Shown: positions 37,904 to 50,504, numbered from the stretch's first letter. The stretch is 64,000 bases of DNA from Halicephalobus mephisto (GCA_009193035.1 SWDT01000074.1:34231-98230); one strand, 5' to 3'. Notes: generated from the letters alone by a model not told the origin. Made by a program: numbers and translations.

Positions 37904-39663
37904 TTAAGTAACTTTGACGAAAACTGACTTCGACGTGACATCGTTCTTGGAGTGCTGTGTCACAATAGAGACCCCTGGGGAGTTTCGACGGAGTTTTGAG
38001 TTGAACAGAATCATCAGAATCCTGAAAAGTTCATTTACGACGGCTGTGATGGATTTCAGTAAATTATATTTTTAAAATTTATGGTTTTGTATAATTGCCA
38101 AGTTTACGAATACTAAACAAAGTAGACTGTTAAAAATTGAAGTTTTATGCTGCTTTATGCACAAAAAATAAATACTCCACTTAAGGTTTGGAGAAATAAT
38201 TAATTTTGTTCGAATTTTGAAAGTATTTCGAAAGTAGTTTTTTATTTTTGGAAAATTGACTATTTCCTTACCCATCCAAGGCGTGGCAAAGTTCCCAAGC
38301 AAGAGTTGTTGAGACAAACACTATCCACGGGTGAGAATTGAACCTCCACACCAGATGAAATGACAACAGCATAATGGTATACAGTAAGGAAGTACAGCAT
38401 GCTTGAATGAAGAACTGGATTTCTTTTCGAGATCTTATATGGCTTTTGTCTGAAAATCAATCAGAAAATTTCAAGAAATTAAAAATTAAACCTACTTATC
38501 AGTTTTGAACCCTTTTGAATAAATACAAAAGTACACGCGTCGATAAGAATAACAACAACCATCACACTAGAACCGTAGATAAAATCAATATAATACGATA
38601 TTACATTGCCACAAGGAGAGGTGTCAAAAGTCCAAATATATGTATCGGCATCAAAGTAGAAGTTACATCCATCGAAAAAATACACAATTCCGTGACAAAG
38701 TGAGATCCCAATTACTATGGAGATGATGTACTTGATGTTTTCGTTGTCAAAATAAGTTCTATAGAAAATCGGAAAGGCTATGGCGGTGAGACGATTCAAG
38801 GACTTCATTACTTGGCAATAGAGGGGAATGAAATAAAAAACGAGAATAAGATGTCCGAACTTCAAACCAATCAGACTGTGAGAGATGCTTGGGATACTGT
38901 AAAGGCGGATTTAAAAAGCGTAAATATTTATTGATGTAATACTGGATGGAATCCAGGAAATTAGGAACTTTTCAACATCAATGAAATTAATTTCCACTAT
39001 GAATAATCCTGGATAGTGTCAGGAAAATGTAAAAATTGGGTGTAGTTAAACACTATTCATGATTGTTTTCGATGTTATTAATTAAGAGTATTGTTCAGAA
39101 CATTCTAATTTTGGAATGTTCCGGAAGCCACTCAAGATTCTTTTTATTGCTATCTACGGCCTATTCATACTTTTTAATAATGTTATATCAAGTTCTAAAA
39201 CTCGTCTGCTCTAAAAATACGTGAAAAGAAATAACTTCCTTATTTTAAGGGAAAATTATTACCTTCAAAACAACTTACAATACAGTAATAGGTGCACCCC
39301 ATAGAATGAAGATCGATAAAACGATAGCTTCCGCAAAAGCATGTAGAAGCAGCAAATACCCAAAGCAATTGTGAAGTGAAGGAACTCGTTTAATTATCCT
39401 AATAGCCGTTACATTGGCTGTGATACCGCAGAGTCCCACCTGGAAAATACATAATCGATAAATGTTAATGTAAAAACGACGAAATGTTATAGATTTCCTA
39501 CCATGAAAATTATCACTGCAGCAAGTACATCATTTTTCGTCGCAGAATAATCTGGCACCACTTCATCCCCGATGGTCGTCACTTCAACAGAAACATCGGA
39601 AACGGTAGTGTTGTAGTTTTCAAAGAAAGTTGTAAAATTGTCATATTGAGTGTCATTATTCAT
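37904..39663 (-). CDS. Chemoreceptor GPCR, srx-like, 339 aa
   Basis: Five minus-strand exons: 39663-39502, 39439-39279, 38896-38496, 38449-38272, 38021-37904, in phase to 339 residues. It starts with an extracellular segment rich in potential N-glycosylation sites, followed by seven hydrophobic segments. Typical srx-class features are present: VGLCGITANVTAIRIIKRVP in the first helix, SLNRLTAIAFPIFYRTYF after helix three, the loop CNFYFDADTYIWTFDTSPCG, IQFFIQACCTSLLYTIM, and the ending WELCHALDGGILMILFNSKL. Family members are nematode chemosensory receptors. The intron 38897-39278 holds a copy of the dispersed ACTATCC repeat. Class assignment (srx rather than a neighbour class) is from motif recall. 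Confidence 0.85.
38997..39170. repeat. Dispersed ACTATCC-family copies in an intron
   Basis: In the long intron of the srx-like gene: CCTGGATAGTGTCAGGAAAA at about 39008 with a facing AACACTATTC at about 39048, then a second degraded pair near 39080-39140. Confidence 0.6.
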
Positions 39664-42600
39664 TGCTGTAATTTAAATTATGTTTCAAATAGTTACTTCA
39701 CGAAGTGAACGGAAGCAGAATAAAAATATAAATAGTATCTGAGAAATGGTTTTTCGAATTGTTCAGAAGTTAAGCAAGACAAGCAAAAGAGTAATCTTGG
39801 ATATTATCCAGAGAATCTGCCAATCGACCTTCTTTGAGTACCACCAATGGCTGCGAGTACTAGTAGGAGTTGAGCAACGTCTGTCAAATTTCAAAGATCT
39901 TTTTTCAGACAGTACGTAGATTTGTCTTAATTACCATCGAAATCGTAAACATGGTTAACAGAGGAACGAATTTCAAAAACAACAAAATTCAATTATTAAT
40001 CAATTACTATATTTAAAAAATGGAAAAACAGGCGTTTCACAAAACAAATGACAAAATTTTTGAAATCTAGGAAAGAACTTGCCCTACGTAATTTACAGCA
40101 TCCTCAATTATGCTCTGCTTCAACAAAACATTAAAAACCAGTAAATATTGAAAGTGTTCATTAAAATTTGAAAATTATTTGTGAGCAATATAACTATAAA
40201 ATGGATCCCGAGAAAACTATCAGCCTTGCCATTTTTGACTGAGTAATTTGGATATTTCAAATTTAATGCCAAATCTAGTCTGAAATTATTTTTTGCAGGT
40301 GGTTTTATGAAATCTCTTAATAATTATACATAACACCTTGTGGATGAAGTCTAATTCTCAGAAGTTCTGAGGTAAAAGTGACAAACAAGCCAAAACGCTG
40401 GAATTTTTAATAGAAATTATCGTCGATAAGCATTTGAATTCTGAAGAAACGAAGTCAGTAATTAACCCTTGATCATTGCATTTAAGCCGTTAATTAGATA
40501 AAAATGGATAGGGAACACTACTTTGCGGAATTCCAAATGTAGGAAAACCCGAGCAGCGCTTACTATACCTTTTGTATTTAAATAAAGTTCATTAAAAGTA
40601 ATTATTGCAACTTTTTGCCAAAAATATACGGTTTCTTTTATGGAAACTAATAGACAATGCCAAACGTTTAACGCAGCACGATATATTGCAAAAAATGCTA
40701 ATTAATCAAACAATAAAGAATAGGAGGTTGGTCTTCGGGGAGAAAATAAAAAATACAGTGAGAAATTTTTATAAAAAAATTAAAACTAATCTTAGATTTC
40801 CTAGAATATTCTGAGAATTTATTCATAGATCTAAAAAACAATAAAAAGAAAAGTGCAAAATTAAAAATTACCAACTTCGTCAAAGCCAACTTTGTTCTCT
40901 CAAGCTCCCATATTGCCCCGAAGTCCGTAGTTTGAAGGGAATGAGTAACACTTATTTTTCACAAGAAATCATTCGCCATTATTTGTGAGACTCAAGTTTT
41001 GATAATAATGAAAACCTAAATGGCATTATTGTCGTCGTTCTTTTTATTCTTTTACAGTTTAAAGTTTTCAATTCCACAACCAGAAGCTCACGTAATATAT
41101 ATCGCATCATGACGATATAAATTACGGTAAAAAGGCTTTTTGCCACGTTTGCCAACGTAATTTTCGAAATTTGTACTCTTTACAAAGAATTACAAAGTTA
41201 ATTTTGGCTAATTAACGGAAGAAAACGAACTTGTTTGAAAAATGTAAATAGTAAACTTTTTAAGTACTATTCAAAGTTTTTCCATGAAATTCTAGACGGG
41301 AATAATTTCGGACAATGTTTGGAAAATTCAAAAATATGGTTTTCCGGACATTATCTATTGAAGTTATTTATTAAAAAATTTGATAGCATTCGTAAAATGC
41401 AAAAAAACATTCTTCTTAGACACTATCCGAGTTTTCGAAATTATTAATTGCTGAAAAATCCGAAGAAAAGTATCTTCATAGCTATTCTTGAATTACCGCA
41501 ACTTTTTTAATTATTGATTTCAAACATCTGTTGTGTGATCACTATCTTGCTTTATATTCAATATAATAAACTGAATATTCGAAACTCACTTTCATGTGTA
41601 CACATACACGTGTGTTCATCCGTAAGTTCCTGTTGTGGAGCCTGTCATTTTTTGATTTCTCTACAAAAAGCAAATATTTCTGATCACGCTTTTTAATTAT
41701 TGTGTATGCAAGTGTCTGTGACTCAGTTTTTCACTTTTTACTCCATTTGGATTTATGCAGACATGTTTCTTTGTCGTGGTATTATTTGCCAAAACACTTT
41801 TTCCTATGTTTTAACATTACTGAATACAATTTACAGACAAAATGTGTCGGATTATCTTAATACTTTTATTCCGTAATGTCATACTAGACTATTATAATCT
41901 ACATGAGACTCGCTCTGTTGCGAAAAATATTGGACATTTTTAATTATTTTGAAACCTTGAAGTTAATCTCATTGAACTTATTTATTCCTTCTTTTGGTCC
42001 AAGATTTTGCACATTATATCGTGTTGTTTGTGAAGTGATTGAAATCATTCACTGCGGTAGGGGAAAATTACACATTCCGTCAGGCGGTCTTGACTTAAAG
42101 TTTAGAAGTCAATGTTTAATCTTCGTGTTTGCTCTGTACATTCTTTATAACCGTATACTCAATTTTTGACCTTTGCGGAGGATGTACTTTTATTTGACTC
42201 ATAATTTTAATATCAATTTACATCCTTTTGATACATTTAAACTATACACTTGAAATTTTCACTTTACTGTTCGTGAATGTCGTGAGTTGAGGTAATTCAT
42301 GAATTTCATAAATCTAAAATTACCCCTGTATATGTTGCTAATTATGTTCTCAATGGAGTAATTAAGTACTTATAACCAGTGTAAAAAGTTCATCTAATTA
42401 CAAGAAACGATTATTAAACTTAGTACAGATATAAAAATGTTCCTAAGGTGGATAATCGGAAATCCGACAAGCATGTGAAAAAGTAATTTCTGCTTTTCTA
42501 ACATTTTATACGTGAATTTCATTCATTTATTTAATTTTTTCGTTTCAGTAGACAAATTGGCAAAAATAAAGTATAGATTCTGTTTATTCATTATAAAAAT

Positions 42601-42697
42601 TCCAAAATGTGTTATAACTTGTTGTAAATTTTTAATCCAAGTAAAAATTTTCTTAATGAATTGATTTTACAGGATATAAATATCCGAGGAAGAAGAA
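39664..42697. other. 3-kb intergenic, no confident gene
   Basis: AT-rich sequence with short open frames only. A copy of the dispersed ACTATCC element spans about 41240-41450, with both arms visible. A small open frame at 41903-42169 is not supported by splice or family evidence. An acceptor TTTTACAG at 42665-42672 precedes the nuclear receptor start and may be a trans-splice or 5'UTR acceptor. Confidence 0.45.
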
Positions 42698-44208
42698 ATG
42701 GCTTTTTTAAGCGATGGAGAAGATGTTTTTTATTACGATGATGAATCGGATGCTTCTTCGACCAATTTCTCACCAAAGTTAATTCGTCCTTCTATAAATG
42801 ACAATTGTGCTCCTAAGACATGCCTCATATGTGGAGATCCTGCAAATTGTTGTCATTACGGTGCGTTTATTTATTACTTATTTGATTAAAATTATCTATT
42901 TCTCAATCTATCATAGATGTCCCAGCTTGTTCCGGTTGTAAAACGTTTTTCCGTCGAATGGTGCTCTCTCCAAAGGACTATAAATCCTGTAAAGCTGACG
43001 GCAAATGTAATATTATTGATGGAGCTCGCTGCAGAGCCTGCAGGTTCGACAGATGTCTCTTCTTCGGAATGAACCCAGCAGCTATCAAAATACCGGAAAA
43101 TATGGATTTTGATTCCATAATGAACAAAATAAATCACAGAAAAAGGATCATCATGGATGCCGCAGAGGACGAATCAGATGAAACCTCTGATTCCAGTCTT
43201 ACAGTAGTCTCGAAAAAGTCCCCAATCTTCGAACAGACGTTGGAACAACGAGATATTGAATTCCTAATCTTTCTGGAATCAAAAATGGTAAAAATGAGAG
43301 AATCTAATTACAATCCAAGGCCGTACTATGGGGAAACCATTGCAAGAATTCTCGAGAAGAAAACAGCTCTGAGATTTCACGACAAATACCAAAAACCAAA
43401 GCACTGGCCTATAATCGGCGAACCTACGTGTAAATTATTACCGGTACTATCCTCAAATGAACCTCCTAGAAGACATTGGCTGAGCATAGATCTCATTTTA
43501 TGTATTGAAATGGCTAAAACGATACCGGTATTTGAAAAATTGCAACTGGCTGACAAGGTTAGTTGGAAGTTTTTTGGTTGAAGTAATTCTAAATAGTATT
43601 CAGAAAGTGCGGAACTTGAATTTTCTAAACACTATCCGAGATTTCTCTATTAGTTTTTCCTAGAACCTAGTGACATCTTTTTGGAATAATATGTATTCCA
43701 GGAAGCAGCCCTCAGAAACTCCCTTTTAATCACTGCAATCTTGACCCAATCCTATTACACTACTCTCAAACACAGTGACACCTTAATAATGCCAGATGGA
43801 CTAATGCCAATGAAAATCTCTAAGAATATCGGTCTCGTTATTCCTACTAAACTTCATTATGAAGTCTTTTGCCGAATTCTGGAACCTCTGAAAAGAGTTT
43901 GCCTGACTCAGGAAGAATACATCTTGCTGAAGACTATTATTCTCTGTAATCCGACAGCGAGCGGACTCTCTGACAGAGGAAGAAAACTGCTAGAGAAGGA
44001 ATGTGAAAGGTATTCTAAGACTCTGCTTCAGTACATGCAGAACAACCTGGGAGCAAGACCTGGAGCGGTCAGATACGGTATAGTCATGGAAATCTTTGAA
44101 GCCATGGCCTACTTTGCACAGAGGAATAAGGAACTTCATATTTGGATGGGCATCACTTTAGGTCCACAGATGATCAACACTAGGATCCTGGAAGAAGTTA
44201 TACAGTGA
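42698..44208 (+). CDS. Nuclear hormone receptor, supernumerary nematode type, 436 aa
   Basis: Three exons, 42698-42860, 42917-43557 and 43702-44208, in phase. The DNA-binding domain begins near residue 40: CLICGDPANCCHYDVPACSG then CKTFFRRM (P-box CSGCK), followed by the second zinc module KSCKADGKCNIIDGARCRAC and RFDRCLFFGM. A linker rich in acidic and Ser residues leads to a helical ligand-binding domain (about residues 170-436) with IDLILCIEMAKTIPVFEKLQ as the helix 3-like segment. This fits the large HNF4-derived NHR expansion of nematodes; ligand and targets unknown. The second intron carries a copy of the dispersed ACTATCC repeat. Confidence 0.93.
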
Positions 44209-46126
44209 ACATGCAATAGTTAAGATGATGATCATTAGTTTTCTTTTGATAATAGAGATTATTTAATTCAGTCCCTTAGAATGAACTAGATATCCCATTG
44301 AAGCTCATTAACGACATATTTGGAACCTAGTGTCCATTTTCGGAAAACGTTCTTCTAAAGTGCGTAAATCGAAAATATGTAAAATTTCATAATCGAACTC
44401 TAAAGAAGTTCCAAGAACTTTTCTTTAACGCTCGATTTTTGCCTTTGGATGTATTTATTTTCTGTTTCAGTTGTTAATAATTACTTTTTTGTGAATTGTG
44501 AAGAATTTTTAATTTATTACGGCTATTTAACTCCTGCTACAAAAAATAATTAGGAACATATCAACCTTCAACTTTTTATCTCAAAAATTTGTAGTTTTTA
44601 GAGAATATTTTTCTGTAAAAGAGTATTATACGAAAATGAAATACAAATTTCAAATGAGAATTTTAAAAACAAGAAAATTGTATATATTCTGTGTTTAAAA
44701 ACTTAATTAAAAGTTTTCTTTTTTGTTTTAAACTATTGTTGATGAATACCTCAATAAAGTTAATTTTACAATTAAATTTACGGAACTGTAAACATGAGGA
44801 ACTTATTTACCAGGTTAGGGAAAGTATTAATAAAAATATCGTTATGCATTATTTCAGGGATTTCAAAATTAAATTTATTCTTCGAATCTTGTCTTTAGCC
44901 AGTCGTAGCGCCTCAAAGCATGGACATCAAATGACATGTTTCTAAGAAGTAAGATGGATAGTTTTGAAATCAACGACCTAAAAATTAACAACTCCTATAC
45001 AAGCTTAATGACAGGCTACTGTACGAAGGATAGCCTTGGATCTTGTTCATTGCTCCAAATCTGAGATCATGTTAATCTCTCATATTGCTTGTCCACAAGA
45101 ACCACAGAAATTGTTACATTTTATGGCTTTCTAGAGTTTAAGAAACTCCATTCTTTGTTAACGGTCACATGACAACGAATTGTTGTCTTCCCTTGTGAGC
45201 GGTATTAATTTCTAAGGTGACAATTTGAAAATTCTGATGACGTTGAAGTCCTTTAACATCTTTCTCATGATTGCCACATGCACCTCCACATTGAAATTGA
45301 GCACATCTTGAAGTACGGTAAAAATAGCTGTTGTTAATCAAGTCTATGTCTTATTACAGTCGGAAGATCCTGTTACATGAACTACAACTTCTGCATATCA
45401 ATGTGGTGAAATCTTCAGATGACAGTTTTATCTGCATCAGTCGTGGATTAAGAAATTCACCAAGCTTGGATTCTATATATAATCTGCCATGTGAAGTAAA
45501 CGTTCGTTCATACTTCAGTTACTTTAGGATATTCCTCTTTGGTTAGACCTTCATTCTGCAGTCGATGTTTTGACTATCCGGTACTTGAAGAATTCAGTCG
45601 ACCTTCCTTCATTTTGATGTTTTTCCAGTTTATCTTGCTTCTATTGTCATTCATTATTTATGTATCTTCTATGAATTACTACTATGTCAAAGTTTGAATT
45701 AAGGAAACTTACCGGTCGAAATTCAGGAAAAATTTCTAAAAATCGGAAGAATACGACAACCTACGAAGTGCGCAACTGGGATTGACCGGAGTGCTTCTTT
45801 TGCTCACTAATGGATCTTTTGTGATTTTTGATTTATCGTTCAAAATGTCATCTATTTGTCAACTTAGCCTTGATTTTTCTTTCTCCAAATCTGTTAATAC
45901 CTTGACTGATCAATGTGCCAAAAAAACTGTCCTTGTATGTAAAGGAGCACTTCTTCCAAGGTCACTCGGATTTCTTTCAATAGCGCTCTCCAGGTCGATC
46001 GATTCTGCCCCTTCTCTGTTTTGAAATTGTGTTCCATTTTTCCTGACCAATAATTATTCTTCATCCATAACTTCTATTGTCTGCAGTTTATTTTGAAATT
46101 TATTTTTTCCGTTGATAAAACTTAGG
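44209..46126. other. Intergenic, no confident gene
   Basis: About 1.9 kb. Weak open frames on the plus strand (44691-44945, 45331-45546, 45782-46024) lack splice context and family resemblance. The stretch 44950-45700 is less AT-rich than its flanks and might be a degraded mobile-element or gene remnant, but nothing in it is recognisable. Confidence 0.4.
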
Positions 46127-47651
46127 ATGAAAGGGAGAATATTCTGGAATACTCTCATTGTTGTCCTTGTTTTTGACTGGGTAAAATGTGGAAGTGTCGA
46201 TGTGGAGCTTTCTGCGACGGAAGGAGCGATCGGGAGGAAAAAGAAACCTGAAGATGCCATTCCTGTCATTGAAATTAGAGGAGAGGGAAAGCCAATGACG
46301 GCGGCGCAGATCAGGCAGTTGGAGGAAATGGCCAATGGAGGTCCTTTGGATATCAAAGTAAGTCAGGGAATTGTTTTTCTACGGGAGCAATCTTAGCGTC
46401 CAGAAAGTCTTTAGTTTCGGATTTCCTAGACACTATCCCACACATTCCGCCCTGGAAAACAATAGAAGTAGCCTTGGATAGTGTTAGTGAAATCCAAAGA
46501 CTTTGATTTTTTAAGCACTATCCTTGACTACTTCCATTGGAATCATACATTGGAAAACTGGATAGTCTCCGCAAAATTATCTTTTTAACATCATTCAGCA
46601 TTTTTCATCTTTATTTTCAGGTTGAAAAAACTTGGAGACCAGTGGAATGTCCTCGAGCTGCAAAACGCCTTGATTTCGTGACCTTCCACTACAAAGGCTT
46701 CCTCGAAGATGGAAAACGCTTTGATCATACTTACGGCAGAGGCCCAATTCGCATCCAATTGGGGACGGGAATGGTCATGCCTGGGCTGGATAAGGGGATG
46801 AGGGGAATGTGCGACACTGAATTGAGAAAGATCAGTGTTCCGTACAGACTCAGCAGAAAGAACAAATCTAAAGGTATGGTGATTTTCAACTAGTTAGCAA
46901 CATAGAACAGCATAATTGGCTGGTCAAATAATGAATTGAGTTTTCTTAAAGTTGGTCCGGAATTTGAAAAGAATTAATATGAAGTAACCGCATGTCTTTA
47001 CTGAAAACACACAGTAACATTTGTTGCTCAATTTACTTTCTTTAACTCCAGTGACAAACTTTAAGGAAATCTCGATTCACTTGTTTGCAAATTATCACTT
47101 TACATGCGATTAATCTTCACTATATATTTTTAGTCTGGAAGCATATCCCCAATGACGAGCACTGGCTGACCTTCAACATTGAGATGCTTACCGTTGAAGA
47201 ATGGACATTGGAGAGGCAATTTGCCTTCATGGATCTCAACAATGACACCTATTTGACAGAGACCGAGCTCGTCAAGTTGGCCGAAAAGAACAAAAAGGAC
47301 TTCGGGAAAACTTGGTCCAACGAAGACATCGACAACGTTCAAGCAGCTAAGTATTACATCAAGTACTTCGACATCGATAACAACGACAAGATCGACTTAT
47401 CCGAGTTCATCAAGGTCATGGAGAGGGATTTGGCCAAGATGGACCTGGCAGCCAAATCAAAGACTGAGGTGGAGGTCAAGAAGGCAAAGCAGAAGAAGGA
47501 AGGCAGAAAACGAGACCCTGGACTGGCTTGGATTCTCGACTTCAACAACGACGGCATCGTCAGTGTCGAGGAGAGCGACAGCGCCGACCAAGTATTTCAG
47601 CAGGATCCGGCAATCTTACCTGTTTTCGGGGAATCTAAAGATGAACTTTAA
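46127..47651 (+). CDS. ER-lumenal FKBP-type prolyl isomerase with EF-hands, 333 aa
   Basis: Three exons, 46127-46357, 46621-46873, 47134-47651, in phase. A signal peptide (RIFWNTLIVVLVFDWVKC) is followed by an FKBP domain: RLDFVTFHYKGFLEDGKRFD, IQLGTGMVMPGLDKGMRGM, and VWKHIPNDEHWLTFNIEML. Three EF-hand-like loops follow: DLNNDTYLTETE, DIDNNDKIDLSE and DFNNDGIVSVEE. The protein ends in KDEL, so it should be retained in the ER. This is the FKBP7/FKBP14 architecture, whose members help fold collagens and other secreted proteins, which would suit a cuticle-building animal (inference). ATG 46127 was chosen because it gives the signal peptide directly. The first intron holds two copies of the dispersed repeat. 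Confidence 0.93.
46395..46575. repeat. Two dispersed ACTATCC-family copies in an intron
   Basis: In the first intron of the FKBP gene: TTTCCTAGACACTATCC near 46425, TTGGATAGTGTTAGTGAAAT near 46474, and TAAGCACTATCC near 46513, giving facing arms that could form a hairpin. Confidence 0.7.
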
Positions 47652-47765
47652 AATGTTCACAAACGGTTATAAGGAATATAAAAGAAATAATGTTTATCTC
47701 CATCACACTCGCAATTACAATTTCAAGTTAACGTTATCGCCCAATATGGCCAAAAATAGTGAAGA

Positions 47766-49638
47766 TCAGTTTTCTCGATTGAGCTTCTGCAATTCATCAG
47801 TTATGAGCTGTTTCACTTTCTGGTAATCGTCTGCGTCCTCGCTTATCAACCTCATGTACTTGTGTCCGTGGATCCCAGCCGCGTAGATCTCGAAGAACCG
47901 GGGGGCCACCTCGCACAGCACCTCCAGTCTTCTGATCTCCTCTCCCGACAGCTTCCCACAGTCCCGTCCGATCCGCATCACCATGTCCCCCACCGTCGAG
48001 GTGCTCTTCGGCTTCAGTCGAGCGAACACGTTCCACACAGAGAACACCATGTCCTCCAGCGTCTCCAAGCGCTTCTCCTCTTCTCCCGAGCCACCCGCAT
48101 CGGAGCCATCCTCTCCTCCGTCCTCTTCTGCTTCAGCATGATCCGTTCGTAAAGAGACAGCTTCGGCGTGTCTCCAGCGAATTTCGTCGGCGACAGAGCC
48201 ACCTTCCCGTCCGCCGAATAGGTCCGCTTCTCGGGCGACTTCAACAACGTCAGATTCGTACACACCACTTCCGGAACGACGAACTTGTCCGCAACAGGAG
48301 TCACCACACCTTTCACCCATCTCCCGGCTGGTTCAGACGGCAATTCTCCTCCTACCGGATCCGGCACTGACTCCAGGTCGAATTTCTCATGCCAACTGCC
48401 CTCCTCAATTTCACTTCCACTCTCTGCAACTTAAATCATTGATTCACCCACAAACCAAACAACCAACCTCCAATCTTCTCCAGCAACTCCCGCTGACATT
48501 CCCGCACTTGTTCCACCAACTTGTACCGCAGGATCGCCAGTCTGCACGCAGCCCGCCATGCCTCCAGTCGCTCCCCACACACCGTTCTCAGCTCCCGCTG
48601 CTGCGGAGTAGCCTTCGTCGGCGACTTTCTGGGGGACAACGGAATGAAGTCCATCTTCTTCGGACTACTCCGCACCGCGGTCAGCTTCACTGGAGTCCCG
48701 AACTGTGGACCACCACTGCTCTTCGTCGGCGACTCCGGTCTCCAGTACCCCGTCAGATCTGGAACCAACTCAGTCACATCCAAAAACCGAAACAAACCCA
48801 CCGTCCTTCAGGTTCGGCTCGAGAACCAGATCGTACTTCCTCCCCGGCGTCTTCTTCCCGAAGATCGCCCTGTGCTCCTCGTACCTCAGAGAGTAGCAGG
48901 TCGGGTACACCCCCACGATCTGACTCAGCATAGTCAGAGTAAAGTCCTTGTGCGTCTTCCGCTCCACGTTCCTCTGCACGTCCTCGAACGTGATCCTCTT
49001 CGACATCGCCTTGCAGATCCCCACGTACCGGTCCAGGGCCTTGAAGGCCTCACACAGACCCTCGTGCTTCCTCGGCAGACGGCAGTTCTTCGCCTTCTTC
49101 ACCGCACAGCACAGACGGTCGTACCTCCCGCCCTCCGCCGTCCGGGGAACAGTCCCGAGTCCACTCCGGGTCGAGGTGGGGGTCGAGATCGGGGTCTCGA
49201 AAGTCGAAAAGTACAAGTCAGTCTTGCTCTGTCTGCTGCTCCTTGGCGTCGTGTGTCCCAGGTCGAGGACCACACTGTCCTTCTCCTTCAGAGCCGTCCC
49301 TCGCTTCACCGGAGTCACATTCTGCGGCCTCAGTTGCGAGTGTTTCAGCACCTTGTCAGCATCGCAGATCGGGGAAGGGAGGTAGTCCCTCGGGCTGTCC
49401 TCGATCAGCAACTCCGAAACACAGTGCTCCGGTCCCCTCGGCGTCTCCGAGGCAGCGACTTCCCTCATCTTCGCCGTCTTCACCCGCGACGGCGAGTCGT
49501 CGAACTGCAGACGACGTTTCACCTAGAGAGCAACGTAGATTTCAAACCCGAACAAGGACTTACGGATCCATAGCTGGTAATTCTGTTCACGGTCGAGACC
49601 GGGGTACTCGATCTGCAAGCCACTCTGGTCGCACTCAT
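47766..49638 (-). CDS. cdt-1: DNA replication licensing factor CDT1, 583 aa if one missing base is allowed
   Basis: Exons 49638-49564, 49522-48802, 48758-48468, 48429-47766 on the minus strand. The geminin-binding/winged-helix region reads HEGLCEAFKALDRYVGICKA, ITFEDVQRNVERKTHKDFTL, MLSQIVGVYPTCYSLRYEEH and KYDLVLEPNLKD. The C-terminal MCM-binding winged helix reads RLETLEDMVFSVWNVFARLK and KLSGEEIRRLEVLCEVAPRF. CDT1 loads MCM2-7 onto origins with ORC and CDC6. The two halves of the last exon lie in different frames; the break is between about 48060 and 48135, and the summed exon length is exactly one base short, so one deleted base explains it (for example near 48128). The N-terminus has several SP/TP sites, expected for CDK control. 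Convergent with the FKBP gene, 114 bp apart. Confidence 0.92.
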
Positions 49639-49702
49639 TTTCGAAGTGGAATAAGCAAAAACAATCAATGCAGTGGAGATAAACGAGGCACAGAATAGTC
49701 GG

Positions 49703-49715
49703 TTTGGCGCCGAAA
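49703..49715. promoter_or_regulatory. Palindromic E2F/DP-type site in the cdt-1/imp3 divergent promoter
   Basis: TTTGGCGCCGAAA, fitting the E2F consensus TTTSSCGC on both strands. It lies 65 bp before the cdt-1 start and 118 bp before the imp3 start. CDT1 is an established E2F target in animals, so the placement is meaningful. Binding is inferred from the motif only. Confidence 0.6.
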
Positions 49716-49832
49716 ATTCAAAGACGGGTTTTAGCGTCCGACCGAGTGGCGACGAGTGCTCGCTGCCAATCGCTCAACTTCGGACTTGTTCCTACGAGTC
49801 TCGTTTTATATAGTGAATCTGCCAGCTGGAGT

Positions 49833-50420
49833 ATGGTGCGGAAACTCAAGTACCACGAGCAGAAGCTGCTGAAGAAGGTCGACTTCGTGAACTGGAAGTC
49901 GGACAACAACGTGCATGAGGGGAAGATCCTGAGGAAGTTCGCCATCAGGAGGAGGTCCGACTACGTCCTCTACAACGGTCTCGCCAGAGAGGTGGGTGTT
50001 TCAGCAGTTGACTAACTCATGTGGGTTTGCAGATCCGGGAGATCGCGAGGCTGATCAAGGACATCCCCGACAAGAACCCGAACAGGAGGAAGCTGGAGAG
50101 AAGGTTGCTGGGGAAGCTGTTCGACGTCGGTCTGATCCCCGCGATCGACGAGCTGGAGAGGTGCGAGAGTGTGTGTGGTTCTTCCTTCTGTCGCAGACGA
50201 CTGTCCTCTGTGATCGTACACGAGAAGATGTGCAACAACACGGAGCAGGCGGCGAGATGGATCGAGCAGGGCCACGTGAGCGGTGGGGACGGAGCTGGTG
50301 ACGGACCCCGCTTTCCTCGTGTCAAGGACGATGTCGGATCTAGTGACCTGGGCGAATGCTTCGAAGATCAGGAAACACGTGGAGAGCTACAACAACCTGA
50401 GGGATGACTACGAGAACTGA
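49833..50420 (+). CDS. U3 snoRNP protein IMP3, about 181 aa; one extra base near the 3' end
   Basis: Exons 49833-49991 and 50033-50420. [40 protein letters not shown] and [17 protein letters not shown] are typical of IMP3, a component of the small-subunit processome that pairs U3 snoRNA with pre-rRNA; it is related to ribosomal protein uS4. After EQGHV the frame shifts: the next conserved part ([20 protein letters not shown], then [20 protein letters not shown] and stop) lies in another frame. Exon 2 has one base too many, placed within 50277-50287 (AGCGGTGGGG). Without it the protein is about 181 residues, close to human IMP3. Divergent from cdt-1 across 194 bp. Confidence 0.92.
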
Positions 50421-50504
50421 TATATGGTTGTATGGATTTTGTTGATAAATAGATTTGACGAATTACTTACTGAGATTACATGCGTGGAAACACCTGGTTC
50501 GTTT

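Noticed and set aside
48521..49573. Plus-strand 350-codon open frame antisense to cdt-1
   Set aside because: Arises from GC-rich codons of cdt-1 on the other strand; Arg/Pro/Ser-rich composition and no splice logic.
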